Assembly: GCA_022826645.1 (NCBI GenBank)
Contig: JAJDUM010000040.1
Span: 1-55,100 of the forward strand
Reading direction: 5' to 3'
DNA from: Candidatus Poribacteria bacterium
GTDB taxonomy: Bacteria > Poribacteria > WGA-4E > PCPOR2b
DNA length: 55,100 bases
Shown: in pieces, positions 35,120 through 42,930 of the stretch
How the letters are laid out: every line of letters begins with the position of its first letter
Numbering within the stretch: the stretch's first letter is position 1
The notes under the pieces: model-generated
The model's input: only the letters and a program-made list of their open reading frames with translations
Told to the model about the DNA's origin: nothing
Database searches by the model: none
Made by a program: the position numbers and the translations under genes

Positions 35120-36158
35120 TAGGAGTTATGCAGTTAAGGTGTAAATTGGTTTATCGAGATAAGCACGGACAGCGTCTCTGATAATGGAGAGTTTTGCTTC
35201 AAACCAGCCGATTCCTGTCAAAAACCGGTGTCGCTCAATACGTAGAAATGCTCTCAATGCAAGACCGATATGGTTCCGTTGTGCAACCGCCTTGCGCGCA
35301 AAACACCTTTCAACGCCCACAAATTGCTTGATACCTCTATGATATTCCTCAATTGCCCAAGACAACTCAGCATATTTGAGTCGAAATAGTTCGTTCATTG
35401 ACAGGTCACTGGTTGCCCAGTATTCAATGTTACCGTTTGGGGAGACAATCTTGAACACTTTAATCAATCCGTATCCCTTCAGATGAACGATAGTGCCTTT
35501 GTTGCGAATCGGTAGTTGGTTGACCGGTTGATTGCCTTGTCTATTTAAGTTGACTTGTCGATTCGACTTCAATTGGGTTAACCCGTGCCATTGATACTTT
35601 TGAATCGTCTTTAGATTCTTCAAGCTACTGTACCAACTGTCAAACACGACACACTCCGGATCAAATCCTCTATCATGACCAGCGGCAATCAGTCCTTGGA
35701 AGTGGTCATTTTTGGTCAAACCATTATGGTCTTTATTATACAAGCGATAGTCACAAGGGAGGTGGCTGTCGCCATCAGTCCACATCAGCGTAATGAGGTT
35801 AATACCTGAGACCACCTGTTTGTGTTTACCCGACCAATGGCGGGTGACAAGATCCATCTTTTGGGCATACGGTTTATCAAGCGTTGAGTCGTCTATGACT
35901 AAAACGCCTTCAGTTTTGTTGACAAAAGGGTGTGCCTCGCTCCACAATGCTTCTGAATCAGTGGGCAGCCTATACAACAACCGATTCAATGAGTCATGGG
36001 CAGGTGGGTCATCGGAGGGGGTTGAACGCGGGCTGCCTCGCTACAGCTATAGCTGTTCGGCGTCGCTATCAGAAAGTTAATATAGTCGTATTCATTACAT
36101 TTTGCTGGATTCATAACCCATATTATAACCTATTGCATAGGCAACTGCATAACTCCTA
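35120..36158 (-). mobile_element. Complete insertion sequence (IS701-like) with TIR and target duplication
   Basis: A 1039-bp element bounded by perfect 16-bp inverted repeats, TAGGAGTTATGCAGTT at 35120-35135 and its inverse at 36143-36158. It is flanked by the direct repeat TACTT (35115-35119 and 36159-36163). It encodes one DDE transposase on the minus strand, whose stop codon lies in the left repeat. The 5-bp duplication is clear from the flanks and from the empty homologous site at 43.4 kb. IS701 elements proper are said to duplicate 4 bp, so the family name is tentative. Confidence 0.9.
35126..36114 (-). pseudogene. IS transposase (DDE, IS701-like), one-base frameshift near N-terminus
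   Basis: The C-terminal 287-codon frame (35126-35989) carries the DDE core. First Asp is in VIDDSTLDKPYAQKMDL, second in VVFDSWYSSLKNLK, and Glu in SWAIEEYHRGIKQF. The missing N-terminus is in the neighbouring frame from the ATG at 36114: MNPAKCNEYDYINFLIATP...SEAARVQP. The two frames join at a run of five G on the plus strand (36017-36021; CCCCC in the coding strand). One added base there would give 330 codons without interruption. This is either a recent inactivating deletion or a programmed -1 shift; the lack of a good slippery heptamer favours decay. Confidence 0.85.
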
Positions 36159-36426
36159 TACTTATACACTTTCGATACACAACCAACCCCCTAAATCCCC
36201 CTTGTCAGGGGGACTATTGGTGAACGTCTACATATTTATATCGTTCACCATAATAGTTACGCAATTCGACCCGCGTCCGCACAGACAATAAGTTACCCAA
36301 CGACGAAGGGATGGATACGCTAATACAGAATCGGATGTATGTCAAGTTTTATGTCGTTAATCTGTTAGGACAGGATACCCCGTCTACAGGGTGGGGTGTC
36401 TCGGGATAGTTTTTTTCTATTTCAGT

Positions 36427-36442
36427 TAGGAGTTACGCAGTT
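36427..36442. repeat. Solo copy of the IS terminal inverted repeat
   Basis: TAGGAGTTACGCAGTT differs from the IS end at one of 16 positions. It lies about 270 bases beyond the IS with no second transposase, so it marks a deleted relative or an ancestral end. Confidence 0.6.
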
Positions 36443-36448
36443 CAGTTT

Positions 36449-36500
36449 GTAGTAGGGCGATTTATCGCCCGTCCAAACGCGCAATGAATTGCGCTACTAC
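36449..36500. repeat. Cloverleaf-like palindrome (three-way junction)
   Basis: Outer arms GTAGTA (36449-36454) and TACTAC (36495-36500) enclose two hairpins: GGGCGA-TTTA-TCGCCC (36455-36470) and GCGCAA-TGAA-TTGCGC (36479-36494). The architecture is more elaborate than the simple palindromes elsewhere. No gene lies within 36159-36963. Confidence 0.7.
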
Positions 36501-36630
36501 AAACCTAAGACCTTACTGTAGGTGCCCGTTTCTTAATCCCGATAAATCGGGGATTCATCGGGCGTTGGAAATGGCGTACTGCGGTGATGAATCACCGAAC
36601 TACAAAGCTTTGAGTGTGCAAGTGCGTAAG

Positions 36631-36720
36631 TCCTATCAGTATTAACATCCTGCGCGTGGCGGAATAGTTTTCTGCGCACCGGTGATAGAAATACAGATCG
36701 CTTGCGACCTGCCCCCACTT
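36631..36720 (-). pseudogene. Fossil of the C-terminal sorting domain
   Basis: The minus strand still reads GQVASDLYFYHRCAENYSATRRMLILIG, matching the end of the tails of the neighbouring surface proteins (GEQVASGVYFYHLS...YSATRKMLILK). Stop codons lie just upstream and the stop at the true end is lost. It is the last piece of a deleted surface-protein gene. Confidence 0.75.
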
Positions 36721-36888
36721 TCATTATCCCTACACACCCAAACCCCAGCGAGGCAACAGGTGTATAGAGCACCATTTCTTCCTTGAACCAATGAAGGAAT
36801 GTATCAGTGAACCTGTATTATAAGCCACAACACGTAGCGTATCAGGTCATAGACGGCATGTCAGACACGCTCTAGATGTTTTCTATCC

Positions 36889-36917
36889 TTGACAATTGGG
36901 AAATAACATAATACAAT
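36889..36917 (+). promoter_or_regulatory. Sigma-70 promoter of aldo/keto reductase and adenylate kinase genes
   Basis: TTGACA (36889-36894), 17 bases, TACAAT (36912-36917): one mismatch from full consensus, 46 bases before the ATG. Confidence 0.75.
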
Positions 36918-36963
36918 GATGCGGTGAACATTCGCTAACAGCGGAAACAGGGGGAGGCTGATC

Positions 36964-37956
36964 ATGGAATATAAGGCGTTTGGACAGACCGGGATGCAGG
37001 TTTCTGCGATTGGATTCGGTTGCTGGGAGATGGGCGGCGGTTACGGTTCGATCGAGGAAACGGAGGTCATTGAGGCGATCCATCGTGCATTAGATCTTGG
37101 TATCAACTGCTTTGATACCGCCGAAGCCTACGGCATGGGCAAATCCGAGGAACTGTTGGCACGGGCGTTGGGGAACCGACGCAAAGATGTTATCGTTGTC
37201 TCAAAGTTCGGTATTAACTACGACAACGACCGCTTGAAAAAACGGGATAGCCGTCGCTCAATGGCACACGCTGCGATCGACCGTCGTTTGAAAGCGCTCA
37301 ACACCGACTATGTCGATGTGTATCTGGTGCACTGGCCCGATCGCACCACCCCGTTCGACGAAACGATGGAGGCGTTGGAGGAGATTGTACAGCAGGGCAA
37401 GGCGAGATATGTCGGTCTCTCCAATTTCACCAGAGATGAAATCCAGACGTGCATGGCAACACGGCGCGTTGATGTTCTACAGTATGCCTGCAACCTGTTC
37501 GATCGGCGCATGGCGAAATGGATTTTCCCCTATGCCCAAGAGAACGGCATCGGTGTCATGACGTACGGTTCGCTCGCCTACGGTATGTTGGCGGGCGCGT
37601 TCACCGAAGAAACCACATTTGAGGACGACGATTGGCGACACAGAGGGGGCAGCAATATGTCGCTAAAGCTGTTTCTGCCGGGAATCTTCCAGCGCAACGT
37701 TCAAGCGGTGAATAAACTCAAAGAGATCGCGGAAGGACTTGGGAAAAAGCTGCCGCACCTCGCACTCAATTGGGTGATCTCCAACCCAGCGGTCAGCGTT
37801 TCGCTCGTTGGGGCCAGGCGGGCTTCTGAGGTAGAGGACAATATGGGCGCTATTGGCTGGCAGCTGACGGATGATGTGAAGGCGGAAATCGATCGTGTCT
37901 TCGCTGAATACGAAATCGACACTGCCCCCAACAAATGGACAGAACCCATCAATTAA
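36964..37956 (+). CDS. Aldo/keto reductase
   Basis: A 330-residue aldo/keto reductase with all four catalytic positions: FDTAEAYGMG (Asp, Tyr), VVSKFG (Lys) and YLVHWPD (His). The end (VSVSLVGARRASEVEDN) carries the NADP-binding arginine region. GGGGGAGG precedes the ATG. It belongs to the YajO/Tas-like subgroup; the substrate is unknown. It is the first gene of a likely pair with adenylate kinase, 33 bases downstream. Confidence 0.85.
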   Translation: MEYKAFGQTGMQVSAIGFGCWEMGGGYGSIEETEVIEAIHRALDLGINCFDTAEAYGMGKSEELLARALGNRRKDVIVVSKFGINYDNDRLKKRDSRRSMAHAAIDRRLKALNTDYVDVYLVHWPDRTTPFDETMEALEEIVQQGKARYVGLSNFTRDEIQTCMATRRVDVLQYACNLFDRRMAKWIFPYAQENGIGVMTYGSLAYGMLAGAFTEETTFEDDDWRHRGGSNMSLKLFLPGIFQRNVQAVNKLKEIAEGLGKKLPHLALNWVISNPAVSVSLVGARRASEVEDNMGAIGWQLTDDVKAEIDRVFAEYEIDTAPNKWTEPIN

Positions 37957-37989
37957 TAATCTGAAACAAAGGAGACAAAAGTCGCACAG

Positions 37990-38589
37990 ATGCAACTTGC
38001 AACCAAATATCGAACAGTTTTAATCTTTGGTGCCCCTGGCACAGGAAAAGGAACTCAAGGCAAAATTCTTAACCAGATTCCGGGCTTTGTACATGTCGCT
38101 TGTGGCGAAGTACTTCGCTCTTTAGACCTCCATAGCAGACTCGGCAAAGTTTTCTTAGAATACTCCAGCAAGGGGGAGTTTGTCCCGGACGATATAGCAA
38201 TTCAGTTATGGTGTGATTATATCGATAATTTGGTGCAGGAAAAACAGTTCAACCCAGGCATAGACTATCTAGTTCTAGATGGTATTCCACGCAACCTACC
38301 ACAGGCGCGGGCGATGGATTGTTATATCGATGTGCGTCAAATTATCTATCTGCGATGTCAGGATCCAGAGGTGCTTGTCACCCGTATGAAGGGACGGGCA
38401 CATCGTGAAAAGCGGTTCGATGATGTCAACGAGAAGGTGATTAGGCATCGGCTTGAGGAGTATGAGGCACAGACTGCACCAACGCTGTCCCACTATCCAT
38501 CGGACCTGATCCAAGAGATCGACGCGACCAACACACCGGTAGGGGTTCTCCACGAAATTACGAACGGTCTCCGAAGAGTACTCAGTTAA
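37990..38589 (+). CDS. Adenylate kinase-like nucleoside monophosphate kinase
   Basis: A 199-residue P-loop kinase. The Walker A motif is GAPGTGKGTQ at 14-23. CGEVLRS near residue 38 and VLDGIPRN near 96 are the nucleotide-binding DGxPR region. RxxGRAHREKRFDD represents a short lid without zinc-binding cysteines, so it is a short-form enzyme. It would interconvert AMP, ADP and ATP. Whether it is the only adenylate kinase of the cell is unknown; the standard gene sits in the ribosomal-protein cluster of most bacteria. The AAGGAG ribosome site is unusually far (about 14 bases) from the ATG. Confidence 0.75.
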   Translation: MQLATKYRTVLIFGAPGTGKGTQGKILNQIPGFVHVACGEVLRSLDLHSRLGKVFLEYSSKGEFVPDDIAIQLWCDYIDNLVQEKQFNPGIDYLVLDGIPRNLPQARAMDCYIDVRQIIYLRCQDPEVLVTRMKGRAHREKRFDDVNEKVIRHRLEEYEAQTAPTLSHYPSDLIQEIDATNTPVGVLHEITNGLRRVLS

Positions 38590-38690
38590 GCACACCTATA
38601 CTCGCTCCTCCCGTTAACCGCGCTATTCGGTGCGATGCTAAAATAGGTCTATACCCGTGCTGGATATCGCGGCACGCTCTACTTCGGCCC

Positions 38691-39716
38691 TTAAATCGTA
38701 GAAAGCGCTGCGGATAGTGCCTTCATGTAGCCGACGGAATATGCCAAGGCACCTCCCGCATCAGAGCCATCCCCCTCTAATGGGAAGATGTGATCTGGAT
38801 TCAAGCAGCCATCAAAACCCACCTCTCTGAGCGCCAGCACAATCTTGAACATATTCATGTCGCCGTCGTCCAAGAGTGTCTCCTCGTAGCCGCCGGCAGT
38901 CGCCAGGCTGCCCCGCACATTCCGGAAATGAACCATGAAGATACGACCCTTGCGTCCGTAATTCTGAATTTCGTCCAGCACTAACGGCAGTCCACCGGCC
39001 TCGGCGCGTGTCCCACAACAGTACAGATACCCCACATTAGGACTGGGAAACGCATCGATTATCCGATGAAACCCCAACGTACCGAACGGTGTATCTGGCA
39101 GGGGGATATCTGACGGGTGCATTGCCAGTTTGATATCGTACTCCTCGGCAATCGGCACAAGCCGCTCGTAGACTTGGCAGAAATGCCGCCACCAATCGTT
39201 CAGTGCCTCGCGGGTGGGGGGCTCGTTAGCCGGAAATAGATGCCAATGGTGGAACCTGTACGCCTTCAATTCCGCTTCACTGCGGGGTTTGGGTTGGTCG
39301 CCGGTCAACCAACGGCTTCCGCCACTGCCGCGAAACCCGGCTCGGTGTTCTGACCGATAGAAGGTTATCAGGTGATTGAAGGTGTCCCCTTCGAAACGTT
39401 GTCGGGCGATGGGCATGCCGGCTTCTCCGAATACCCGCATCGCCTGCTCGGTGTTTTCCAATTCCACCTCGCTACCCTCTTCATCCGCCATAAACTTCTC
39501 GGTGATGTCGGGCAGGGTCACGCGATTGATTCGCAGTCCCCATGAGTAGACCTTCTTTTTGATTTTGAGCAGTTCGTCTAGGTCGGGGTATCCCTGTTCC
39601 TTGACACCGGGGAAAAAGTCACCGGAACCGAAGTCGACGCAGTCGACTCCCAATTGTGTGATACGTTTTAGGTACTTATCTGAAAGATCGCCGCACCCTA
39701 CAGTTATGCTGAACAT
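38691..39716 (-). CDS. Mannonate dehydratase family protein (UxuA-like)
   Basis: A 341-residue TIM-barrel enzyme resembling D-mannonate dehydratase, which converts D-mannonate to 2-keto-3-deoxygluconate in glucuronate breakdown. MHPSDIPLPDTPFGTLGFHRI supplies the metal-site His. MVHFRNVRG and LLDDGDMNM...GCLNPDHIF supply further conserved ligands. It starts behind a strong AAGGAG. Divergence in the N-terminal half leaves another sugar-acid dehydratase or isomerase role possible. No uronate isomerase or kinase is adjacent. Confidence 0.75.
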   Translation of the reverse strand: MFSITVGCGDLSDKYLKRITQLGVDCVDFGSGDFFPGVKEQGYPDLDELLKIKKKVYSWGLRINRVTLPDITEKFMADEEGSEVELENTEQAMRVFGEAGMPIARQRFEGDTFNHLITFYRSEHRAGFRGSGGSRWLTGDQPKPRSEAELKAYRFHHWHLFPANEPPTREALNDWWRHFCQVYERLVPIAEEYDIKLAMHPSDIPLPDTPFGTLGFHRIIDAFPSPNVGYLYCCGTRAEAGGLPLVLDEIQNYGRKGRIFMVHFRNVRGSLATAGGYEETLLDDGDMNMFKIVLALREVGFDGCLNPDHIFPLEGDGSDAGGALAYSVGYMKALSAALSTI

Positions 39717-39753
39717 TGTTTTCTCCTTAAGGCTGCCATTTATAAAATAGTGC

Positions 39754-40077
39754 TCACAACGCTATGACTCGCTCGGTATCGTCCCACTGTGGCGATATGT
39801 GAATGCTCACTTCACAGTTGAGGCGTTCCAGAAACCGCATCAACCGTTCGACACTGTAGTAAGCAAGCTTAGCAGCTTTAAGACGGGCAATTTCAGGTTG
39901 TTTCACGCCAAGTAGCTTCGCTGCCTCTACCTAGGTTAGTCGACGTTCGTCCAGAATGCGGAAAATTTCCGCTCCTAGCTGCGCCTTTAGCAATTCTTCT
40001 TCAGCAACCTCATCAGGAAAGCCTAAATCCTTAAAAATGTTGTCGCTGCCTTGTTCGACCTTGATTCTATTACTCAT
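39754..40077 (-). pseudogene. XRE-family antitoxin gene broken by an amber codon
   Basis: The frame from ATG 40077 encodes a 107-residue helix-turn-helix antitoxin of the type paired with RelE/Gp49-like toxins (FKDLGFPDEVAEEELLKAQL...VEAAKLLGVKQPEIARLK...SVERLMRFLERL). Codon 49, in the helix-turn-helix, is TAG (39933-39931) where relatives have Gln (LTQxEAA); a single C-to-T change explains it. Beyond the stop the frame is well conserved to its natural TGA. Unless an amber suppressor exists, the product is truncated before DNA binding. The start overlaps the toxin remnant stop (ATGA). Confidence 0.85.
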
Positions 40078-40205
40078 AAGCCTCTCTCCATCTCCTTGGC
40101 TCGTCTGAATCTTCGTTTAATCAAATCAATTTCCTTCTTGGGTGTACTCACTCCACGCTTTGATTTTTTCTGGAAACAGTGTAATAACCCAATTTGCCAT
40201 TTGCA
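40074..40205 (-). pseudogene. RelE/ParE (Gp49-like) toxin, 3' remnant
   Basis: Only the last 43 codons remain: QIGLLHCFQKKSKRGVSTPK followed by KEIDLIKRRFRRAKEMERG, matching the conserved C-terminus of these toxins (xxLHAFQKKSKRGxxTPxxEI). An in-frame TGA (40208-40206) and then a REP-like palindrome (about 40225-40252) replace the N-terminal half. The stop overlaps the antitoxin start, the normal operon layout. Confidence 0.85.
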
Positions 40206-40224
40206 TCATATTTCAGCTGCGTCC

Positions 40225-40312
40225 GCCGACAAAGCCCCAGCGGGTCGATAGGTGTATAGAAAACCGAATCCTCACACCCCAAAGCCCCAGCGGGGCGACA
40301 GGTGTATCATGT
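40225..40312. repeat. REP-like palindromes left of the IS200-like transposase
   Basis: Two copies of AAGCCCCAGCGGG(G/T)CGA(C/T)AGGTGTAT, each with a GCCCC-AGC-GGGGC hairpin (the outer one has one mismatch). The inner copy abuts the transposase stop codon. Confidence 0.8.
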
Positions 40313-40780
40313 TTTGGAGACCTCCTCCACATCAAAAACATATTTCGGATTATACGAAACATTAAAACGTCTCAGAAACTTAAGATATTCCTCTCTGAAG
40401 GTCTGACGCGAATGATGTGCCTCTTGATTGTTAATATAAGCAACCATAGCATCCAATTGAGAATGTGCATACGAGAACGCTGCAAACCCTGTCTGCCATT
40501 CAAATCTGCCGACAATCCATCCCTTCTTATTAATCCATTTTGAGGAATCTGCTTTGATATCTCTCACCAAGTCAGAAATAGCAACGTCGGGGGTGATGCC
40601 CACAAGGATATGTACATGATCTGGCATCGAATTGATCCGAATCACTGTCTGATTTTTGTGGGTGATAATGCGGCTAACATATTGATGCAGAGCTTCTTTG
40701 TGCTGTTTGGGAATGAGCGATTGCCTACCTTTAACCGCGAAAACAGTGTGTATGTAGGGCTGGGTATAGTGTAGGCCATG
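40307..40780 (-). pseudogene. IS200/IS605-type Y1 transposase (RAYT-like), 5' frame disrupted
   Basis: The frame 40307-40849 encodes a Y1 (HUH) transposase: HUH motif in MPDHVHILVG, the DxSSKWIN segment, and the catalytic Tyr within the YAHSQLDAMVAYINNQEAHH region. The natural ATG with a GGAG site (40780-40778) begins MAYT but is out of frame by two bases with the conserved YTQPYIHTVFAVKGRQ, so a small indel lies in the first five codons. The core frame instead extends upstream to an ATG at 40849 that reads through a REP palindrome (KAPAGRQ). Either the gene is newly broken or it is translated as a REP-fused variant. The rest is complete to its stop. Confidence 0.8.
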
Positions 40781-40795
40781 ATGTTTCTCCGTGAA

Positions 40796-40880
40796 AGCCC
40801 CATCCACCTGTCGCCCCGCTGGGGCTTTAGGATAGCGGCAATCGCGCATTACTATACACCTGTCGCCCCGCTGGGGCTAT
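40796..40880. repeat. REP-like palindromes right of the IS200-like transposase
   Basis: Two copies of CACCTGTCGCCCCGCTGGGGCT (shown in part; hairpin GCCCC-GCT-GGGGC), inverted relative to the left copies. They thus bracket the transposase in head-to-head fashion. Confidence 0.8.
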
Positions 40881-41164
40881 GTTGGTTCATTAATTCATCG
40901 GTTCATTAGTGCAATTGATGAACTCTTGAGGTCGAAGCATTAATCTGATCTTACCACCAAAAACCATCATTTTTGGTAAAGCGTATCTGTTGCCACGATG
41001 TCCCGGAGGCGATTCTGCTAATAGCTTGATGATTTTTTTAGATGTGAGCCCAAGCTACGCCAATTCTGCCACAACTGACCACTCATTTCTACAATAAAAA
41101 ACTACCCAGACGAATTGGTCGAGTTAATTACTGACAACGGAAGAAACATCAAATCTATTGATTC
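40881..41164. other. Gene-free stretch
   Basis: Holds a TTCATTAATTCATCGGTTCATTAG interspersed string (shown in part) and an imperfect hairpin (TTACCACCAAAAA...TTTTTGGTAA, about 40953-40980). Nothing else was recognised before the hydantoinase gene stop. Confidence 0.4.
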
Positions 41165-42883
41165 TCACCGCTCCGACCGCAGCCTTTCGGTTTCCGCCTC
41201 GTCCACGGTCCAAGTCTCAGGATCAATCGCCACACGGTAGACCTCCCGTGCGCGCTGAAGACTTACCTTGCCCTCATGCACATCGCGTAACACGAGCTGT
41301 GGATCACGTTCCACGGAGGGACCGTATCCACCACCGCCACAGGACTGTACCCGCATAACATCTCCAGGCTTGAGTTGGACGGTGACTTTGGAACCAAGCT
41401 TGGTCGCTTCGTTGTCAGGGTTCAGTGTGTAGTGTGCAATCTCGCCGGCATCTCCGCCGAAGAGTCCCCACGGACCCCACCGATCCCGATCCGCGAGGAT
41501 AGTGAACGAAACCTCATGATCAAAGCAATAATCCCGCTGCAGTCCAAGTCCGCCGCGATATTTGCCAGCACCGTCCGAATCATCCACCAATTCGTATCGG
41601 GCAATATGGACTGGATAGTTAATCTCCGTCTCCTCGATTGGGGCGTTCTCGGTGTTCTGTCCGTGACACTGCACCGCATCGGGTCCGTCGCTAGCGATCC
41701 GTCCACCGTACCCGCCGGCCATGGTCTCGTAATAGGCGTACAGTTCGCCCGTGCGTGGGGAGGTGCCGCCGAATCCCATCTGGCACATCATCGCCTTCGT
41801 CCCCGCCGGAATGCGATCGGGGATCGCGGACGCAAGCGCCTTGAGCAGGACATCGTTCAGCCGTATCTGTGTTTCCCAACCCCCGACGACGGGGAACGGC
41901 GGTGTGCAGTTGACGACCGTCCCCAATGGCGCATCTATCTGAACCAAGCGGTAGAAACCGGCGTTGACCGGTATATCCGGGTCGATTAGGCTTTTTAGGA
42001 CATACGCGCAGGCGGAGAAGGTCTGGGCATACGTGGAGTTGACGGGCGCTCGCCGTTGGGGTTCGGAACCGTTCAGATCAAAAAGCACACCATCGTCATT
42101 GATGACCAGTTTCCCCACAAGGTGTACCGGCTCATCGGTGTAACCGTCGTTGTCGACATAGCCGTCGGCGGTGAACACACCTTGGGGCAACTTGGCAATT
42201 TCCGCACGCGTCCGACGCTCGGTGTAGGCAAGCAGTTGGTCGATATAGGAGCTGACCGTTTCAGCACCCATCCGATCCAGCAATGCGGTCAATCGACGCA
42301 CACCGGTGTTGTTGGAAGCGACCTGCGCTCGGAAGTCGCCGGCGGTCTCATGCTTGGATCGAATTTGTGCAAGCACAAGGCGAAAAACGTCCGGATTAAT
42401 CTCTCCGGCTTCCACCATTTTCACGGCAGAGATAATGACCCCCTCCTGAAAGACTTCGCGGAACGCACCGATGCTGGCGGGTGCGCCGCCGCCCACATCC
42501 ACGTGGTGAGCGAGATTGGCGACGTAGCCGAAAAGCTGGTCATTGTAATATACGGGTGAGATGAGGGTGATGTCGTTGAGGTGAACACCACCGAGATAGG
42601 GATCGTTGGAGAGAATTGCGTCGCCGGGACCCAAGTTCTCCGGACCATATTCCCGGATAACTCGTGGCACGGACTGAGACAAGGAACCGAGGTGCACCGG
42701 CTGGGTGAACGACTGGGCGACAGGTTGTAGATCTCTGTCAAAGAAGGCGCACGAAAAATCGGCGCGGGTTTTGATGTTGGTTGAGTAGGCGCTGCGGCGG
42801 AGGGCGATTGTCATCTCCTCTGTCGCCTCGATCAGCGCGTTACGGATGACTTCAAATTTGATTGGATCGAATGTTGGGGTCAT
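41165..42883 (-). CDS. Hydantoinase B/oxoprolinase family protein (HyuB), paralogue 1
   Basis: A 572-residue HyuB-family protein, usually the second subunit of ATP-dependent hydantoinases, 5-oxoprolinases or acetone carboxylase-like enzymes. The opening DPIKFEVIRNALIEATEEM, the motif NDPYLGGVHLNDITLI and the segment VDVGGGAP with metal-type His residues (AHHVD) are hallmarks. The glycine-rich end (SCGGGGYGP) is also typical. The start at 42883 is chosen because the upstream extension enters a tandem repeat. No HyuA partner is present. It is about three-quarters identical by eye to the second copy at 46786-48528. Confidence 0.85.
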   Translation of the reverse strand: MTPTFDPIKFEVIRNALIEATEEMTIALRRSAYSTNIKTRADFSCAFFDRDLQPVAQSFTQPVHLGSLSQSVPRVIREYGPENLGPGDAILSNDPYLGGVHLNDITLISPVYYNDQLFGYVANLAHHVDVGGGAPASIGAFREVFQEGVIISAVKMVEAGEINPDVFRLVLAQIRSKHETAGDFRAQVASNNTGVRRLTALLDRMGAETVSSYIDQLLAYTERRTRAEIAKLPQGVFTADGYVDNDGYTDEPVHLVGKLVINDDGVLFDLNGSEPQRRAPVNSTYAQTFSACAYVLKSLIDPDIPVNAGFYRLVQIDAPLGTVVNCTPPFPVVGGWETQIRLNDVLLKALASAIPDRIPAGTKAMMCQMGFGGTSPRTGELYAYYETMAGGYGGRIASDGPDAVQCHGQNTENAPIEETEINYPVHIARYELVDDSDGAGKYRGGLGLQRDYCFDHEVSFTILADRDRWGPWGLFGGDAGEIAHYTLNPDNEATKLGSKVTVQLKPGDVMRVQSCGGGGYGPSVERDPQLVLRDVHEGKVSLQRAREVYRVAIDPETWTVDEAETERLRSER

Positions 42884-42930
42884 GGTTTGCTTTAACCTAA
42901 GCGTATCGGAAATTCTTTTTATGCTGGTAG

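Larger units (their letters stand above)
35095..36254. mobile_element. Small inverted-repeat element (MITE-like), interrupted by an IS
   Basis: Ends are ATTATGGTGAA (35095-35105) and its exact inverse TTCACCATAAT (36244-36254). Inside are TTCTATAATTA, TATACACTTTCGA, a shortened CCCCCTAAATCC...GGGGG block and GAACGTCTACATATTTATATCG. All occur in the same order in an uninterrupted copy at 43424-43589. Removing the 1039-bp IS and one 5-bp duplicate leaves 116 bp, against 166 bp in the intact copy. Confidence 0.8.

Noticed and set aside
40881..41164. Remnant of an integrase-type gene suggested by the plus-strand reading YPDELVELITDNGR
   Set aside because: The open stretch is too short, is bounded by stops and lacks further similarity, so chance cannot be excluded.
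41375..41989. 204-codon plus-strand frame opposite hydantoinase B; a similar frame lies opposite the paralogue
   Set aside because: Both are antisense to conserved genes and their similarity simply follows from the paralogy.
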